Shown here: positions 17,618-26,220 of the stretch, in pieces | Numbering within the stretch: the first letter of the stretch is position 1 | Layout: the number at the start of each line of letters is the position of its first letter | Notes under the pieces: model-generated | Database searches by the model: none | Told to the model about the DNA's origin: nothing | Seen by the model: the letters and a program-made list of their open reading frames with translations, nothing else | Source: Candidatus Gastranaerophilales bacterium | GTDB lineage: Bacteria; Cyanobacteriota; Vampirovibrionia; Gastranaerophilales; Gastranaerophilaceae | Reading direction: 5' to 3' | DNA: 64,000 nt | Assembly (NCBI GenBank): GCA_017402995.1 | Contig: JAFQOV010000003.1 | Location: forward strand, 124,001-188,000 | Program-made: the position numbers and the translations under genes

Positions 17618-18709
17618 ATGGATTTTGTTGCACTAACAATAGAGATATTAGGTAAATTAGCTGAATTTGCTGGCTCTTACGGCATGGCAATTATTATTTT
17701 CACAATCATCATGCGCATGTGTTTGTGGCCAATTAACGTTTCACAACAACGTTCAATGAAAAACATGCAAAATTTAACCCCTAAAATGAAGATGATTCAA
17801 GAAAAATATAAGAATAATCCTCAACTTATGCAACAAAAAATGATGGAATTTTATAAGGAACATAATTTCAACCCTACTGCTGGTTGTTTGCCAATGTTAA
17901 TTCAAATTCCTGTTTTCATTATGTTGTATAGTGCTTTAATGAGCCCTCAATTTATTCAAATGGCTGGCGACAAAGGCTTCATGTTTATCAATAGACTTGA
18001 TGCTACCATTAAATCAAATGCTGGTGTATCTTTAGATGGTAAATTTTCTGTCGCTCAAAATGCGCAATTTCAGGCTGGAAAAGCAGCATACGTCACTTTA
18101 GATGACAAAATTTTAGAAAATGTTAAAATCCCAAAACCTCAAAAAGCAATTGAAATTCAAGGTGAAATTCAAAAAGATCAGCCAGTTGAGTTAAAAATGG
18201 CTTTAGATAACTTGAATTTAAATTTTGCTGAGCTAAATAAAGTTCAAAAAGCTCAAATGAGTGTTATGAACATAATGACAAAAGAAACTGAAAATGTGAC
18301 TTTTGAACGCAAAGGCGATATATTAATCGCTCAAGTGCCTACAATTCCTGCTGAAAACACAATTCATTATGATGTTATTTTATTGGTTGCCTTGTTTGGT
18401 CTAACAATTTGGCTTTCACAAAAGGTCATGATGGCAACTACTCAAAACAAAAATCAGGACCCACAACAAGCTGCAATTCAAAAATCAATGGGTACAATAA
18501 TGCCGGTCATGATTATTTTGACATTTGTCTTTATTCCAATCCCTGCTGGTGCGTTATTATATTTGGTTACAAGCAATGTCTTCCAGATTTTCCAAACTTT
18601 AATTATCAACAAGCAAATTGACCTTGAAGAGCAACAAAAACAAAGCAAGGACAATAATGTTGTTGATGCAAAAGTAATTGACGCAAAAGTTGTCGATAAA
18701 AAAGACTAA
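17618..18709 (+). CDS. yidC: YidC/Oxa1 membrane protein insertase
   Basis: 363 residues. Inserts and folds inner-membrane proteins, alone or with Sec. The first hydrophobic segment (about 15-35) contains an Arg in 'IIMRMCLWPINV', the conserved hydrophilic-groove arginine, followed by the coiled 'KMKMIQEKYKNNPQLMQQKMMEFY' loop and 'NPTAGCLPMLIQIPVF'. A soluble insertion of about 110 residues sits between the second and third core helices (about 115-250). The large N-terminal periplasmic domain of proteobacterial YidC is absent; the arrangement resembles cyanobacterial and Gram-positive insertases plus the insertion. The tail is Lys/Asp-rich. A GAGGAG Shine-Dalgarno is present. rnpA and rpmH are not adjacent. 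Confidence 0.95.
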   Translation: MDFVALTIEILGKLAEFAGSYGMAIIIFTIIMRMCLWPINVSQQRSMKNMQNLTPKMKMIQEKYKNNPQLMQQKMMEFYKEHNFNPTAGCLPMLIQIPVFIMLYSALMSPQFIQMAGDKGFMFINRLDATIKSNAGVSLDGKFSVAQNAQFQAGKAAYVTLDDKILENVKIPKPQKAIEIQGEIQKDQPVELKMALDNLNLNFAELNKVQKAQMSVMNIMTKETENVTFERKGDILIAQVPTIPAENTIHYDVILLVALFGLTIWLSQKVMMATTQNKNQDPQQAAIQKSMGTIMPVMIILTFVFIPIPAGALLYLVTSNVFQIFQTLIINKQIDLEEQQKQSKDNNVVDAKVIDAKVVDKKD

Positions 18710-18798
18710 AATATCCTACAAAAATTTTATTTTTTCACTTCAACCTTTTAATAAGGTAAAATTTATATTAAAATCACTGTTAGAAGAGGGTATTTATC

Positions 18799-20118
18799 TT
18801 GTCAGAAAAGCTAATAATTAAAGGTTTAAATCCAACCTCAGGCGAAGTTACAATTGCTGGCGCTAAAAATTCTGTTTTGAAATTGATGGCAGCAAGCTTA
18901 TTGTGCAAAGGAACAAGCGTAATTTACAATGTGCCTGAATTAACTGACGTTGAGATAATGCTTGAAGTTTTAAACGAGCTTGGCGCTAAAACAAAATATG
19001 ATAAAAATATAAAAAAAGTAGAAATTGACGCTACAAACCTTACAAATTGCGTAGCTAGCCAAGAATATGTTTCTAAAATGCGCGCAAGTTTTTGCGTCTT
19101 AGGCGCATTAGTTGGCAGATTAAACGAAGCACATGTTGCGCTTCCTGGTGGCTGTCAAATTGGTGAAAGACGCGTTAATTTTCATATCAAAGGGCTTGAG
19201 GCACTTGGTTGCACCTGTAAAGTTGAAAACGGTTTTGTAGTTGCAAAAACAAACAAGTTGACTGGTTCAATCGTTTGTTTTGATATTCCTTCTGTTGGTG
19301 CAACGGAAAACATAATGATGGCTTCTGTTTTAGCTGATGGTACAACAATCATTCAAAATGCCGCTCAAGAACCTGAAATCGTTGATTTAGCAAACTTTTT
19401 AATCGCAATGGGCGCAAATATTCAAGGTGCTGGAACAAACCAAATTGTTATTCAAGGGGTTAAGCTTGAAGATTTAAAACCTTGCGAATATACAACAATT
19501 CCCGATAGAATTGAAGCCGGAACCTACATGAGCATTATTGTTGCATCTGGCGGAACAGGAATAATTAAAAATATTTTCCCAAATCATATTACCCTTTTTA
19601 GCGGAAAACTTCTTGAAATGGGTGCAAAAATCAAATTAATTGACCCAAACACAATGGAAGTTTCTGCAAATTCAAAACTTAAAGCAATGAACTTTATCAC
19701 TCAACCATATCCCGGTTTTCCAACAGACCTTCAAGCTATCGCAATGGCGCTTTTGTGTTGCGCTGATGGTATTTCTGTTGTCACAGAAAGCTTATATGAA
19801 AATAGATTTATGCATGTTGGCGAATTATGGAAAATGGGCGCAAATATCATTGTAAATAAGAAACATGCAATCATTAAAGGGGTTGATTGTTTGGTTGGCA
19901 CATCAGTTCAATCAACAGACCTTCGTGCAGGCGCAGCGCTCGTTGTTGCAGCTTGTATGGCGCGTGGCGAAACAGAAATTGGTTGCTTATCTCACATTGA
20001 TAGAGGTTATGAAAATTTTGTAGCAAAACTTAGAGGCTTAAATATTGACGCGACAAGAATTAAAGACAATATTTCCTCTGAAAATTTTTTAGGAGATACT
20101 AATGTCACAAGAATTTAA
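18799..20118 (+). CDS. murA: UDP-N-acetylglucosamine 1-carboxyvinyltransferase
   Basis: First committed step of peptidoglycan synthesis: transfers enolpyruvate from PEP to UDP-GlcNAc. 439 residues. N-terminal 'GAKNSVLKLMAASLL' and 'KMRASFCVLG' are signature blocks. The active-site loop 'LPGGCQIGERRVNFHIKGL' keeps the Cys that is attacked by fosfomycin. 'YPGFPTDLQA' and 'STDLRAGAALVVAA' complete the active site. I use the TTG at 18799 because AGAAGAGGG lies nine bases upstream and the following residues match the family N-terminus. It overlaps the next gene by 17 bp. Confidence 0.97.
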   Translation: MSEKLIIKGLNPTSGEVTIAGAKNSVLKLMAASLLCKGTSVIYNVPELTDVEIMLEVLNELGAKTKYDKNIKKVEIDATNLTNCVASQEYVSKMRASFCVLGALVGRLNEAHVALPGGCQIGERRVNFHIKGLEALGCTCKVENGFVVAKTNKLTGSIVCFDIPSVGATENIMMASVLADGTTIIQNAAQEPEIVDLANFLIAMGANIQGAGTNQIVIQGVKLEDLKPCEYTTIPDRIEAGTYMSIIVASGGTGIIKNIFPNHITLFSGKLLEMGAKIKLIDPNTMEVSANSKLKAMNFITQPYPGFPTDLQAIAMALLCCADGISVVTESLYENRFMHVGELWKMGANIIVNKKHAIIKGVDCLVGTSVQSTDLRAGAALVVAACMARGETEIGCLSHIDRGYENFVAKLRGLNIDATRIKDNISSENFLGDTNVTRI

Positions 20119-20419
20119 AAGATGGTATGATTACGACCCGCTTTTATTAAAAGTTATTGGCTTGTTAAAAGATTACCAAGACGAGTTAAGAGAACAAGCT
20201 GTTGTGTTTTTAGAAAACATTGAAAAAAAGGTTTCAAAAGAAGCAATCGACAAGTTCTATCAGCTTGTTAAACCAATTAATGGTTCAAGATGGTATGATA
20301 AAGACCCTGTAATTTCTAAAACAATTGAACTATTACGTGTTGTGCCGGTTGAAGTTCAACAAAGAGCTGCAAAAACCTTTATTGCTTCTCTTGAAAGTCG
20401 CGGAATTAAAGTCGATTAA
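20102..20419 (+). CDS. Small tandem-repeat protein of unknown function coupled to murA
   Basis: 105 residues that I do not recognise. It is built from two copies of a unit of about 34 residues: 'RWYDYDPLLLKVIGLLKDYQ' (7-26) continuing to 40, and 'RWYDKDPVISKTIELLRVVP' (62-81) continuing to 95. Each unit opens with R-W-Y-D-x-D-P and is then helical and amphipathic. No signal peptide, cysteine or membrane segment. It starts inside the murA 3' end, with AGGAG upstream, so translation is coupled. It may work with MurA or simply share its transcript. The 3' end is overlapped antisense for 87 bp by the next gene. Confidence 0.8.
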   Translation: MSQEFKRWYDYDPLLLKVIGLLKDYQDELREQAVVFLENIEKKVSKEAIDKFYQLVKPINGSRWYDKDPVISKTIELLRVVPVEVQQRAAKTFIASLESRGIKVD

Positions 20420-20656
20420 ATTTAAGTATTTTTTTGAAAATTTTTCAAATTCTATATTCGAATATTCGCGAAGTCTCATTTTGGTCAGTTTTATAGAATT
20501 TGAAATTTTGAAAAACTCAAAACATTGCTCATTTGTATAATCATTTATATAGTTTGAATTTGCTTTGCGTGCTTCATATTCAAGATATTTTGATGAATTC
20601 ATCTCTTCGTCATAATATTCGTTAATTATTAAATCAATCGTTTCAAGATTAATCAT
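20333..20656 (-). CDS. Probable degenerate anti-sigma factor
   Basis: 107 residues, starting three bases after the ECF sigma stop codon on the same strand, the classic sigma/anti-sigma arrangement. The N-terminal half, 'LIINEYYDEEMNSSKYLEYEARKANSNY' in outline with a single Cys at about residue 45, follows the pattern of anti-sigma domains (a Y-x-D-G-E-like turn, then an H/C zinc site). The zinc ligands are mostly lost, and there is no transmembrane segment. The last 29 codons run antisense through the coding 3' end of the murA-linked protein, so the C-terminus looks like run-on or truncation. Function is inferred from position and weak motif. Confidence 0.45.
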   Translation of the reverse strand: MINLETIDLIINEYYDEEMNSSKYLEYEARKANSNYINDYTNEQCFEFFKISNSIKLTKMRLREYSNIEFEKFSKKYLNLIDFNSATFKRSNKGFCSSLLNFNRHNT

Positions 20657-20658
20657 TT

Positions 20659-21222
20659 TTACCCCTTTGAATACTTATTAACGTCATCTTTAATCATAGC
20701 TCTAGCTCTTGCGATACGCGATTTTACAGTACCGATAGATGTATTTGTTAAATTAGATATTTCATCATAGCTTAATCCTTGAATTTCGCGCAGCGTAATT
20801 GGGATTTTATAGTGTAGTGGCAGATTTTCAATTGAATTTTTAATAATTAAATCTAGTTCATTATATAATACAGAATTTTGCGGATTTTGCTTATTATCTG
20901 AGATTTCAAACCCTAAATCATCTTCTAACTTTGCGAATCTAAAGCGATTTTTTCGGTTATGTTTTCTAATATAATCATAATAAGAATTTAAAATTATCTG
21001 GTTTAACCAGATTTTAAAGTTTTTTGGGTCTCTTAATTGGTGGATTTTTTTACTCAATTTTATTAGGACATTTTGCATGATATCAGATAAATCATATTCA
21101 TCTTTTTTTAAATAAAAAAGCATTGCATAAATTGAGCTTTGCTCCTCGCGTATAAGCTCCTCGAGTGCAAATCTATCGCCTTTTTTAGCTCTTAAAATTA
21201 AATCAATTCTATCTTCTTGCAT
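20659..21222 (-). CDS. ECF-type RNA polymerase sigma factor
   Basis: 187 residues. The region 2 homologue (about 22-95) includes 'DEYDLSDIMQNVLIKLSKKI' and 'FKIWLNQIILNSYYDYIRKH'. The region 4 homologue (about 130-180) contains 'PITLREIQGLSYDEISNLTN' and 'GTVKSRIARARAMIKDDV', the -35-binding helix-turn-helix. No regions 1 or 3, as expected for extracytoplasmic-function sigmas. The likely partner is the small gene immediately downstream. Its regulon cannot be read from this window. Confidence 0.93.
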   Translation of the reverse strand: MQEDRIDLILRAKKGDRFALEELIREEQSSIYAMLFYLKKDEYDLSDIMQNVLIKLSKKIHQLRDPKNFKIWLNQIILNSYYDYIRKHNRKNRFRFAKLEDDLGFEISDNKQNPQNSVLYNELDLIIKNSIENLPLHYKIPITLREIQGLSYDEISNLTNTSIGTVKSRIARARAMIKDDVNKYSKG

Positions 21223-21255
21223 ATTTAAAGACTATTAAAATTCATCATCTTTCGC

Positions 21256-21261
21256 TATAAT
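21256..21261 (+). promoter_or_regulatory. -10 element upstream of the ThiE-like/Nudix pair
   Basis: TATAAT in TTTCGCTATAATC, about 27 bases before the ATG at 21288. The -35 region (TATTAA) is weak. The 65-bp gap is shared with the divergent sigma gene. Confidence 0.35.
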
Positions 21262-21287
21262 CTTTAATACATAGACAACTTGGCAAT

Positions 21288-21788
21288 ATGATGAAAGTAA
21301 CAAACATTAAAAACTTAATTTTGAAAGATAAAAATATTTTAATTATCGATAAATTTTGCGATAATACTCTTGATTTTGTGGCAAAAAATATCTCTAGCAA
21401 TCAATATATTGTCGTTTTTTCACCAAATGAAAACGATAAAATATCTCTTCAAAACTCAATAAATTTAAGGCAAATTTGTTCGTTATATGATAGTTTGCTA
21501 TTTGTTAAAAACCGCGCAGATATTGCAAAATTAGCTTGCGCAGATGGAATTTTATTAGATAACTCATCAATTGAACTAGAAAAAATTAAAAAAATATTAG
21601 ATGACGACATGATTTTTGGATATATTTTCCAAGAAGCGTCAGAATTCGATTTAAGCCTAGTTGAAAAATTTAACCTAGTTGCATTCAATTTTATTAATAA
21701 AACCGACGAAATTCAGCTTTTAAATGGCTTAAAATTAAATAAACCGTATTTTATTTTTGAAAATAATCAAAAAATTATTTTGGAGTAA
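21288..21788 (+). CDS. Short ThiE-like (thiamine phosphate synthase-type) protein
   Basis: 166 residues, against about 210 for true thiamine-phosphate synthases. The middle block 'LRQICSLYDSLLFVKNRADIAKLACADGILLD' follows the ThiE strand that holds 'liinDrvdlA...gAdGvHLgqeD', but the conserved catalytic acids and the glycine-rich phosphate loop are altered or missing ('AFNFINKTDEI' at the usual 'GPvfpT'). I infer a degenerate TIM-barrel relic or a protein with a new role. It ends two bases before the Nudix start, so they share a transcript. No Shine-Dalgarno is clear. Confidence 0.45.
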   Translation: MMKVTNIKNLILKDKNILIIDKFCDNTLDFVAKNISSNQYIVVFSPNENDKISLQNSINLRQICSLYDSLLFVKNRADIAKLACADGILLDNSSIELEKIKKILDDDMIFGYIFQEASEFDLSLVEKFNLVAFNFINKTDEIQLLNGLKLNKPYFIFENNQKIILE

Positions 21789-21790
21789 AC

Positions 21791-22360
21791 ATGACAATAA
21801 TTTCAACATCAAAATTTTTAGAATTTAAATCTGCAAAATCACCATCTGGACATGATTGGTATTATGCAAAACGAACAAATGATTCAAATGCACATGATAG
21901 TGCGGTTGCAATTACTGTCTTGGTTAAGGGTGATGATGAATATAGTTTTTTATTAATGAAAACAAAAAGACCACCATTATATTCTGAAAACAAAGCAAAC
22001 TATTGTATCGAAAGCCCTGCTGGCTTAATTGGAGACACAGATTCAAACGAAGATTTGATGGATTGCATTAAAAAAGAATTGCTTGAAGAAACAGGGCTTG
22101 TTGCTGATGAAATCTTTATTGAACAAAAAAATGCCTGCACATCAGCGGGTTTAACCTCTGAAACTTTGACTTTCGTTACAGTAATCGTAAACGAATACAA
22201 AGTCATTAAACAGCCGGTTTCTGATGGCGGAATAATTTTAGAAAGATTTTTAGTTAAAACATCAGAAATTAGAAACTATTTAAAAAACATAGATGAAAAA
22301 GAAAATTCAATCGCTTCAGCTGCTGTAACAGGCATATTTTACGCGTTAGACAGGATTTAA
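21791..22360 (+). CDS. Nudix hydrolase (ADP-ribose pyrophosphatase-like)
   Basis: 189 residues. The Nudix box at about 81-103 reads G-x5-E-x7-K-E-L-x-E-E-T-G-L, with Lys in place of the usual Arg in the R-E-x-x-E-E core. Before it lies 'KANYCIESPAGLIGD', as in ADP-ribose and nucleoside-diphosphate-sugar hydrolases ('E-x-PAG'). It probably hydrolyses a nucleoside diphosphate linked to a moiety X with Mg. It follows the ThiE-like gene after two bases and abuts the convergent lepA stop. Confidence 0.85.
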   Translation: MTIISTSKFLEFKSAKSPSGHDWYYAKRTNDSNAHDSAVAITVLVKGDDEYSFLLMKTKRPPLYSENKANYCIESPAGLIGDTDSNEDLMDCIKKELLEETGLVADEIFIEQKNACTSAGLTSETLTFVTVIVNEYKVIKQPVSDGGIILERFLVKTSEIRNYLKNIDEKENSIASAAVTGIFYALDRI

Positions 22361-24163
22361 TTATTCTTCATTTAAAGATAAAACTGCCATGAATGCTTCT
22401 TGAGGGATTTCAACCCTACCAACTGATTTCATGCGTTTTTTACCTCGTTTTTGCTTTTCTAATAACTTTCTTTTACGAGAAATGTCACCGCCATAGCACT
22501 TATCAAGGACTGATTTTCTCAAAGCCTTAATATTTGTTCTTGCAATAACTCTGCCGCCAATTGCCGCTTGAATTGCAACTTCAAACAACTGTCTTGGGAT
22601 GATTTCTCTTAACTTGTTTGTCAATTTTTGACCAATACCATACGCGCTATCTTTATGGCAAATAACAGACAATGCGTCAACAACTTCGCCTGCAAGTAAA
22701 ATATCCATTTTTACAAGGTCAGATTTTTTATAGTCAGAAAATTCGTAATCTAAAGAGGCATAGCCTTTTGAGCGCGATTTCAATTGGTCATAAAAATCTG
22801 TAATTACTTCAGACAACGGCACTTGATATTCTAAATTAACGCGAATGTCATCAATATAGTGCATGTTTATAAAAATTCCGCGTTTATCTTGGCACAATTC
22901 CATCAAAGTTCCGACAAAATCATTAGGAGTGAAAATATTAACTCTGACATATGGTTCTTCAATAAATTCGCGATATTGCGCGGCTGGAAGCTCAGCAGGA
23001 TTATCAATTTCAACAATTTCGCCATCTGTCTTATGAACTTTATAAATTACGGAAGGCGCTGTTGTAATCAAAGATAAGTCATATTCGCGCTCTAGCCTTT
23101 CTTGAGCAATTTCCATGTGCAACATGCCAAGAAAACCACATCTAAAGCCAAAACCAAGAGCATTAGAAGTTTCTGGTTCATATGTAATTGAGCTATCAGA
23201 TAGTTTTAATTTTTCCAATGCCTCTTTAAGCTCATGATAATCTTCGTTATTTACAGGATATAAACCTGAAAATACCATTGGTTTCGCTTCTTTATAGCCT
23301 TCTAGAGCTTCAAGTGCTGGGGTTTCAACATGTGTTATTGTGTCACCAACAAAACGAGTAATTTCTTTGATTGAACCTGCAAAATATCCAACTTCGCCTG
23401 TTTTTAGCTCTGGAACTTGAATTCGATTAGGGTTTAAGAAACCAAGTTCGACAACTTCAAACTCTTTTCCGGTTGCCATAAATTTTATCTTATCGCCAAG
23501 TTTAATTGAACCATCAACAACTTTAAAAAAGCAAATTGTCCCCAAATATGCGTCATATGCGCTATCAAAAACCAAAGCTCTTAATGGTTTATCAGATGTG
23601 TCTACTGGAGCTGGGACATATTCTACAATTGCTTCTAATACGTCTTCTATACCAACGCCAGTTTTTGCGCTTACTGGAATTGCCATTGACGCGTCAATTC
23701 CTAAAACATCTTCAATTTCTTTTTTAACCCTTTCAACATCAGCAGATGGAAGATCGATTTTGTTAATGATAGGTATAATTTCAAGATTTTGCTCCATTGC
23801 CAAATAAACATTTGCCAATGTTTGCGCTTCAACACCTTGTGTTGCATCAACAATCAACAAAGCGCCTTCGCAAGCAGCCAAAGAACGAGATACTTCATAT
23901 GAAAAATCAACGTGTCCTGGAGTATCAATTAAATTTAAAATATAATCTTTGCCATTTTTGGCTTTATAGTTCATTTTTGCGGCGTTTAGTTTGATTGTAA
24001 TTCCGCGTTCGCGCTCAATATCCATTGTATCAAGCAATTGGTTTTGCATGTCCCTTTGAGAAATTGTTGCTGTTTTTTCAAGCAATCTGTCTGCCAGAGT
24101 TGATTTACCATGGTCAATATGCGCAATAATACTAAAATTTCTGATATGATCAAGTTTTTTCAT
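22361..24163 (-). CDS. lepA: Elongation factor 4 (back-translocase)
   Basis: 600 residues, full length. Ribosomal GTPase. '[15 protein letters not shown]' (Walker A), 'RERGITIK' (switch I), '[11 protein letters not shown]' and 'NKIDLP' mark the G domain; '[16 protein letters not shown]' and the C-terminal '[18 protein letters not shown]...[17 protein letters not shown]' region identify LepA rather than EF-G or BipA. There is no Shine-Dalgarno; TATAAT (24170-24175) is six bases from the ATG, so a leaderless message is likely. Confidence 0.98.
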   Translation of the reverse strand: MKKLDHIRNFSIIAHIDHGKSTLADRLLEKTATISQRDMQNQLLDTMDIERERGITIKLNAAKMNYKAKNGKDYILNLIDTPGHVDFSYEVSRSLAACEGALLIVDATQGVEAQTLANVYLAMEQNLEIIPIINKIDLPSADVERVKKEIEDVLGIDASMAIPVSAKTGVGIEDVLEAIVEYVPAPVDTSDKPLRALVFDSAYDAYLGTICFFKVVDGSIKLGDKIKFMATGKEFEVVELGFLNPNRIQVPELKTGEVGYFAGSIKEITRFVGDTITHVETPALEALEGYKEAKPMVFSGLYPVNNEDYHELKEALEKLKLSDSSITYEPETSNALGFGFRCGFLGMLHMEIAQERLEREYDLSLITTAPSVIYKVHKTDGEIVEIDNPAELPAAQYREFIEEPYVRVNIFTPNDFVGTLMELCQDKRGIFINMHYIDDIRVNLEYQVPLSEVITDFYDQLKSRSKGYASLDYEFSDYKKSDLVKMDILLAGEVVDALSVICHKDSAYGIGQKLTNKLREIIPRQLFEVAIQAAIGGRVIARTNIKALRKSVLDKCYGGDISRKRKLLEKQKRGKKRMKSVGRVEIPQEAFMAVLSLNEE

Positions 24164-24187
24164 ATCAAAATTATATAATAAAAAAAA

Positions 24188-25771
24188 TTATTTATCGCTT
24201 ACTTTAAAATCAGATACAAAAATATCGCCAAAATCAAATATTACGCCATTAATTGCGTTTTTATCATTGTGATTATCCCTTGGTTTGACAACCAGTCCTT
24301 TTTTGGTTTCCTTGCATTCTTGAATAGGAGTTATATATCTATCAAGATATTGCGTGACCAAAAAGCCGTCGCTGTCGCCAATTCCGCACAGTTTTGTAAA
24401 AAATAATTTTACGAAATTATTTGCATTTTTGTTTAAAAATAGAGCCGTTTGCGGTTCAATTTTTTGTCCATGTAAATCAAGGTCATATGTTTCATCTTCT
24501 TTTTTTGTTGTCTTATGATAAAGCTTTAAACACGTATCTTTAGCGTTTTCAATTTGAAGCCTGTACCCGCTACCCCAATATCCATCTTGAATATGAGATA
24601 ATTTGACTTGTTTATTTAATAAATCTGATAAATTTGCTTCAAATGCCGATATATCACGAGTTTGGTTAAAATCTATAATTATATCAAAAATTTGTTCTTT
24701 TAATTTTTCGTCATCTATTTTGGTCTCATTTTTCCAATCGTGTGGAATTTCGCCAACTTTTTTATCTATTTCAGGATAGGCAGACAATAAATCTGCTAAT
24801 TTTTTTGCGCTTAAATAATTATTTTCTAAATGTTCTTTTAAATCTTTATCAAAAACAATTTTTTGATTTGAAATTTTGTTATCATTAAAGAAGTGATATT
24901 TTAAAAATAACATCATTTCTCTTGGTGAATAATCGCGCATTTTAGGATTATTTGATAATAATTTTTCTGTATCAATTTTCTTTAAAAATTCAAAAAATTC
25001 ATTTTTATTTTCTTTATAACTCAATGGCACTAAAAATTCGGAAATATCTTGAGATATTTCTTCAACCCCTGTTTTTTCAAAAGATTTCAAAAATTTTACA
25101 AGTTTAATTATATCTTTTTCCTTAAATTCTTCCATTTTATCTATATTTGCAAGAATTGAGGCACTTCTAAAGTCTAATCCATTTTTTAGATATTTACTAA
25201 AGCGCTCAGCACAATCAGGATGAAAGGCAATTTTAAAGGCGTCTGAGCCATTTATTTTTCTTTCAATAAGGTTATCTAGTCTAAAAAATGTTATGGGTTC
25301 GTCTTCGCAAACTGCACACTGTGCAAGATGTGTACTCATATTAGCGTTTAGATATTTTATAATTTTTTCAAATTTTTCATCTTTGTATGAAATTAGCTCT
25401 AAAATATTATTTCGATTTCTTGTAAATGGCAAAAGTTTCATTATTTTTTCAAATTTTTTATCATCACACTGGCAGAATTCTTCTAAATCGCGTGGTGGAA
25501 GCCCATTTAAAAACAACATTTGAGCTTTTTTAGCACATGTTTTATCTAGTTTTTTAATTTCAGATACGACGTTTTTATCTACTCCGTGAGCTAATAAAAA
25601 ATTTGCTTCATCTTGGACTAAAAGTTTTCTTGCTAAATCACCCTTTAAGCGAATTGTGCTATTATCCTGATATTCAAACGTATCAAGAGATGGCGCAGGT
25701 TTAAAATATTTATTAAATGTGCCTTTAAATATTGGTCTATTAATATTTGGGGTAATAATTCTGTTAATCAT
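24188..25771 (-). CDS. Kinase-like protein with N-terminal IFKG motif
   Basis: I choose the ATG at 25771, preceded by AAAAGG, over an upstream frame extension; this gives 527 residues. 'IFKG' is at 14-17. Residues 50-380 are helical and charged, with a Cys/His cluster near 155-195 ('AQCAVCEDEP', 'FHPDCAERF'). The last 145 residues read like the N-lobe and catalytic core of a protein kinase: a glycine loop 'DGYWGSGYRLQI' (396-407), 'CLKLYHK' with the lysine near 416, a Glu in 'KIEPQTALFL' near 439, 'DNHNDKN' near 500-505 as the catalytic loop, and 'FDFGD' with the DFG at 513-515. The protein ends about 12 residues after DFG, so no activation segment or C-lobe helices follow. Function unknown; a kinase, pseudokinase or aminoglycoside-kinase-like fold is possible. 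Confidence 0.6.
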   Translation of the reverse strand: MINRIITPNINRPIFKGTFNKYFKPAPSLDTFEYQDNSTIRLKGDLARKLLVQDEANFLLAHGVDKNVVSEIKKLDKTCAKKAQMLFLNGLPPRDLEEFCQCDDKKFEKIMKLLPFTRNRNNILELISYKDEKFEKIIKYLNANMSTHLAQCAVCEDEPITFFRLDNLIERKINGSDAFKIAFHPDCAERFSKYLKNGLDFRSASILANIDKMEEFKEKDIIKLVKFLKSFEKTGVEEISQDISEFLVPLSYKENKNEFFEFLKKIDTEKLLSNNPKMRDYSPREMMLFLKYHFFNDNKISNQKIVFDKDLKEHLENNYLSAKKLADLLSAYPEIDKKVGEIPHDWKNETKIDDEKLKEQIFDIIIDFNQTRDISAFEANLSDLLNKQVKLSHIQDGYWGSGYRLQIENAKDTCLKLYHKTTKKEDETYDLDLHGQKIEPQTALFLNKNANNFVKLFFTKLCGIGDSDGFLVTQYLDRYITPIQECKETKKGLVVKPRDNHNDKNAINGVIFDFGDIFVSDFKVSDK

Positions 25772-25848
25772 GATTGCCTTTTGAAAATATAAAGTAAAAA
25801 CACAATAAAAATTGCGCAATTTATTTTCTTTTTGGTTTTAAATTTAAT

Positions 25849-26220
25849 ATGAACGTTAATTTTTGCGCAAAATTGAAAATAGATGATTCAGTTTATAAAA
25901 AACTGAAATTTTCTAATGCAAAAGAAATTGTTGAAGAAACTCAAAAAGTATTGGATATTCCGCAAATTTCAAGATTGATTACGGAAGATGAGCTTGCAAT
26001 TTCAGCAAAAAGATATGGCAAGGGAGATTGCGTACAAATTCAATATGGTGACGATTTGATTGAAATTGCAAATAGCAACGGAAAAGTAACGCACCAAAGC
26101 GTAATTCATCAAATTTTACTTGTAACATGCTTTAAACATGGCAAAAACCCAAGATGTTCTTTGCCAAAATATGTTTTTGAAACTTTAGCAAAAATCACAA
26201 AAGAAAAATTTGGAAATTAA
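25849..26220 (+). CDS. Small protein of unknown function with N-terminal NFCAKL motif
   Basis: 123 residues, not recognised. It begins 'MNVNFCAKL', resembling the short F-x-[GA] segment at the start of its two neighbours. The rest is mixed alpha/beta and lysine-rich, with a late 'CFKHGKNPRC' segment that could bind metal but lacks a clear fourth ligand. No signal peptide or membrane helix. It diverges from the kinase-like gene across 77 bp and overlaps the convergent GH13 stop by 4 bp. The ORF is credible from its codon usage and exact fit between neighbours. Confidence 0.65.
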   Translation: MNVNFCAKLKIDDSVYKKLKFSNAKEIVEETQKVLDIPQISRLITEDELAISAKRYGKGDCVQIQYGDDLIEIANSNGKVTHQSVIHQILLVTCFKHGKNPRCSLPKYVFETLAKITKEKFGN

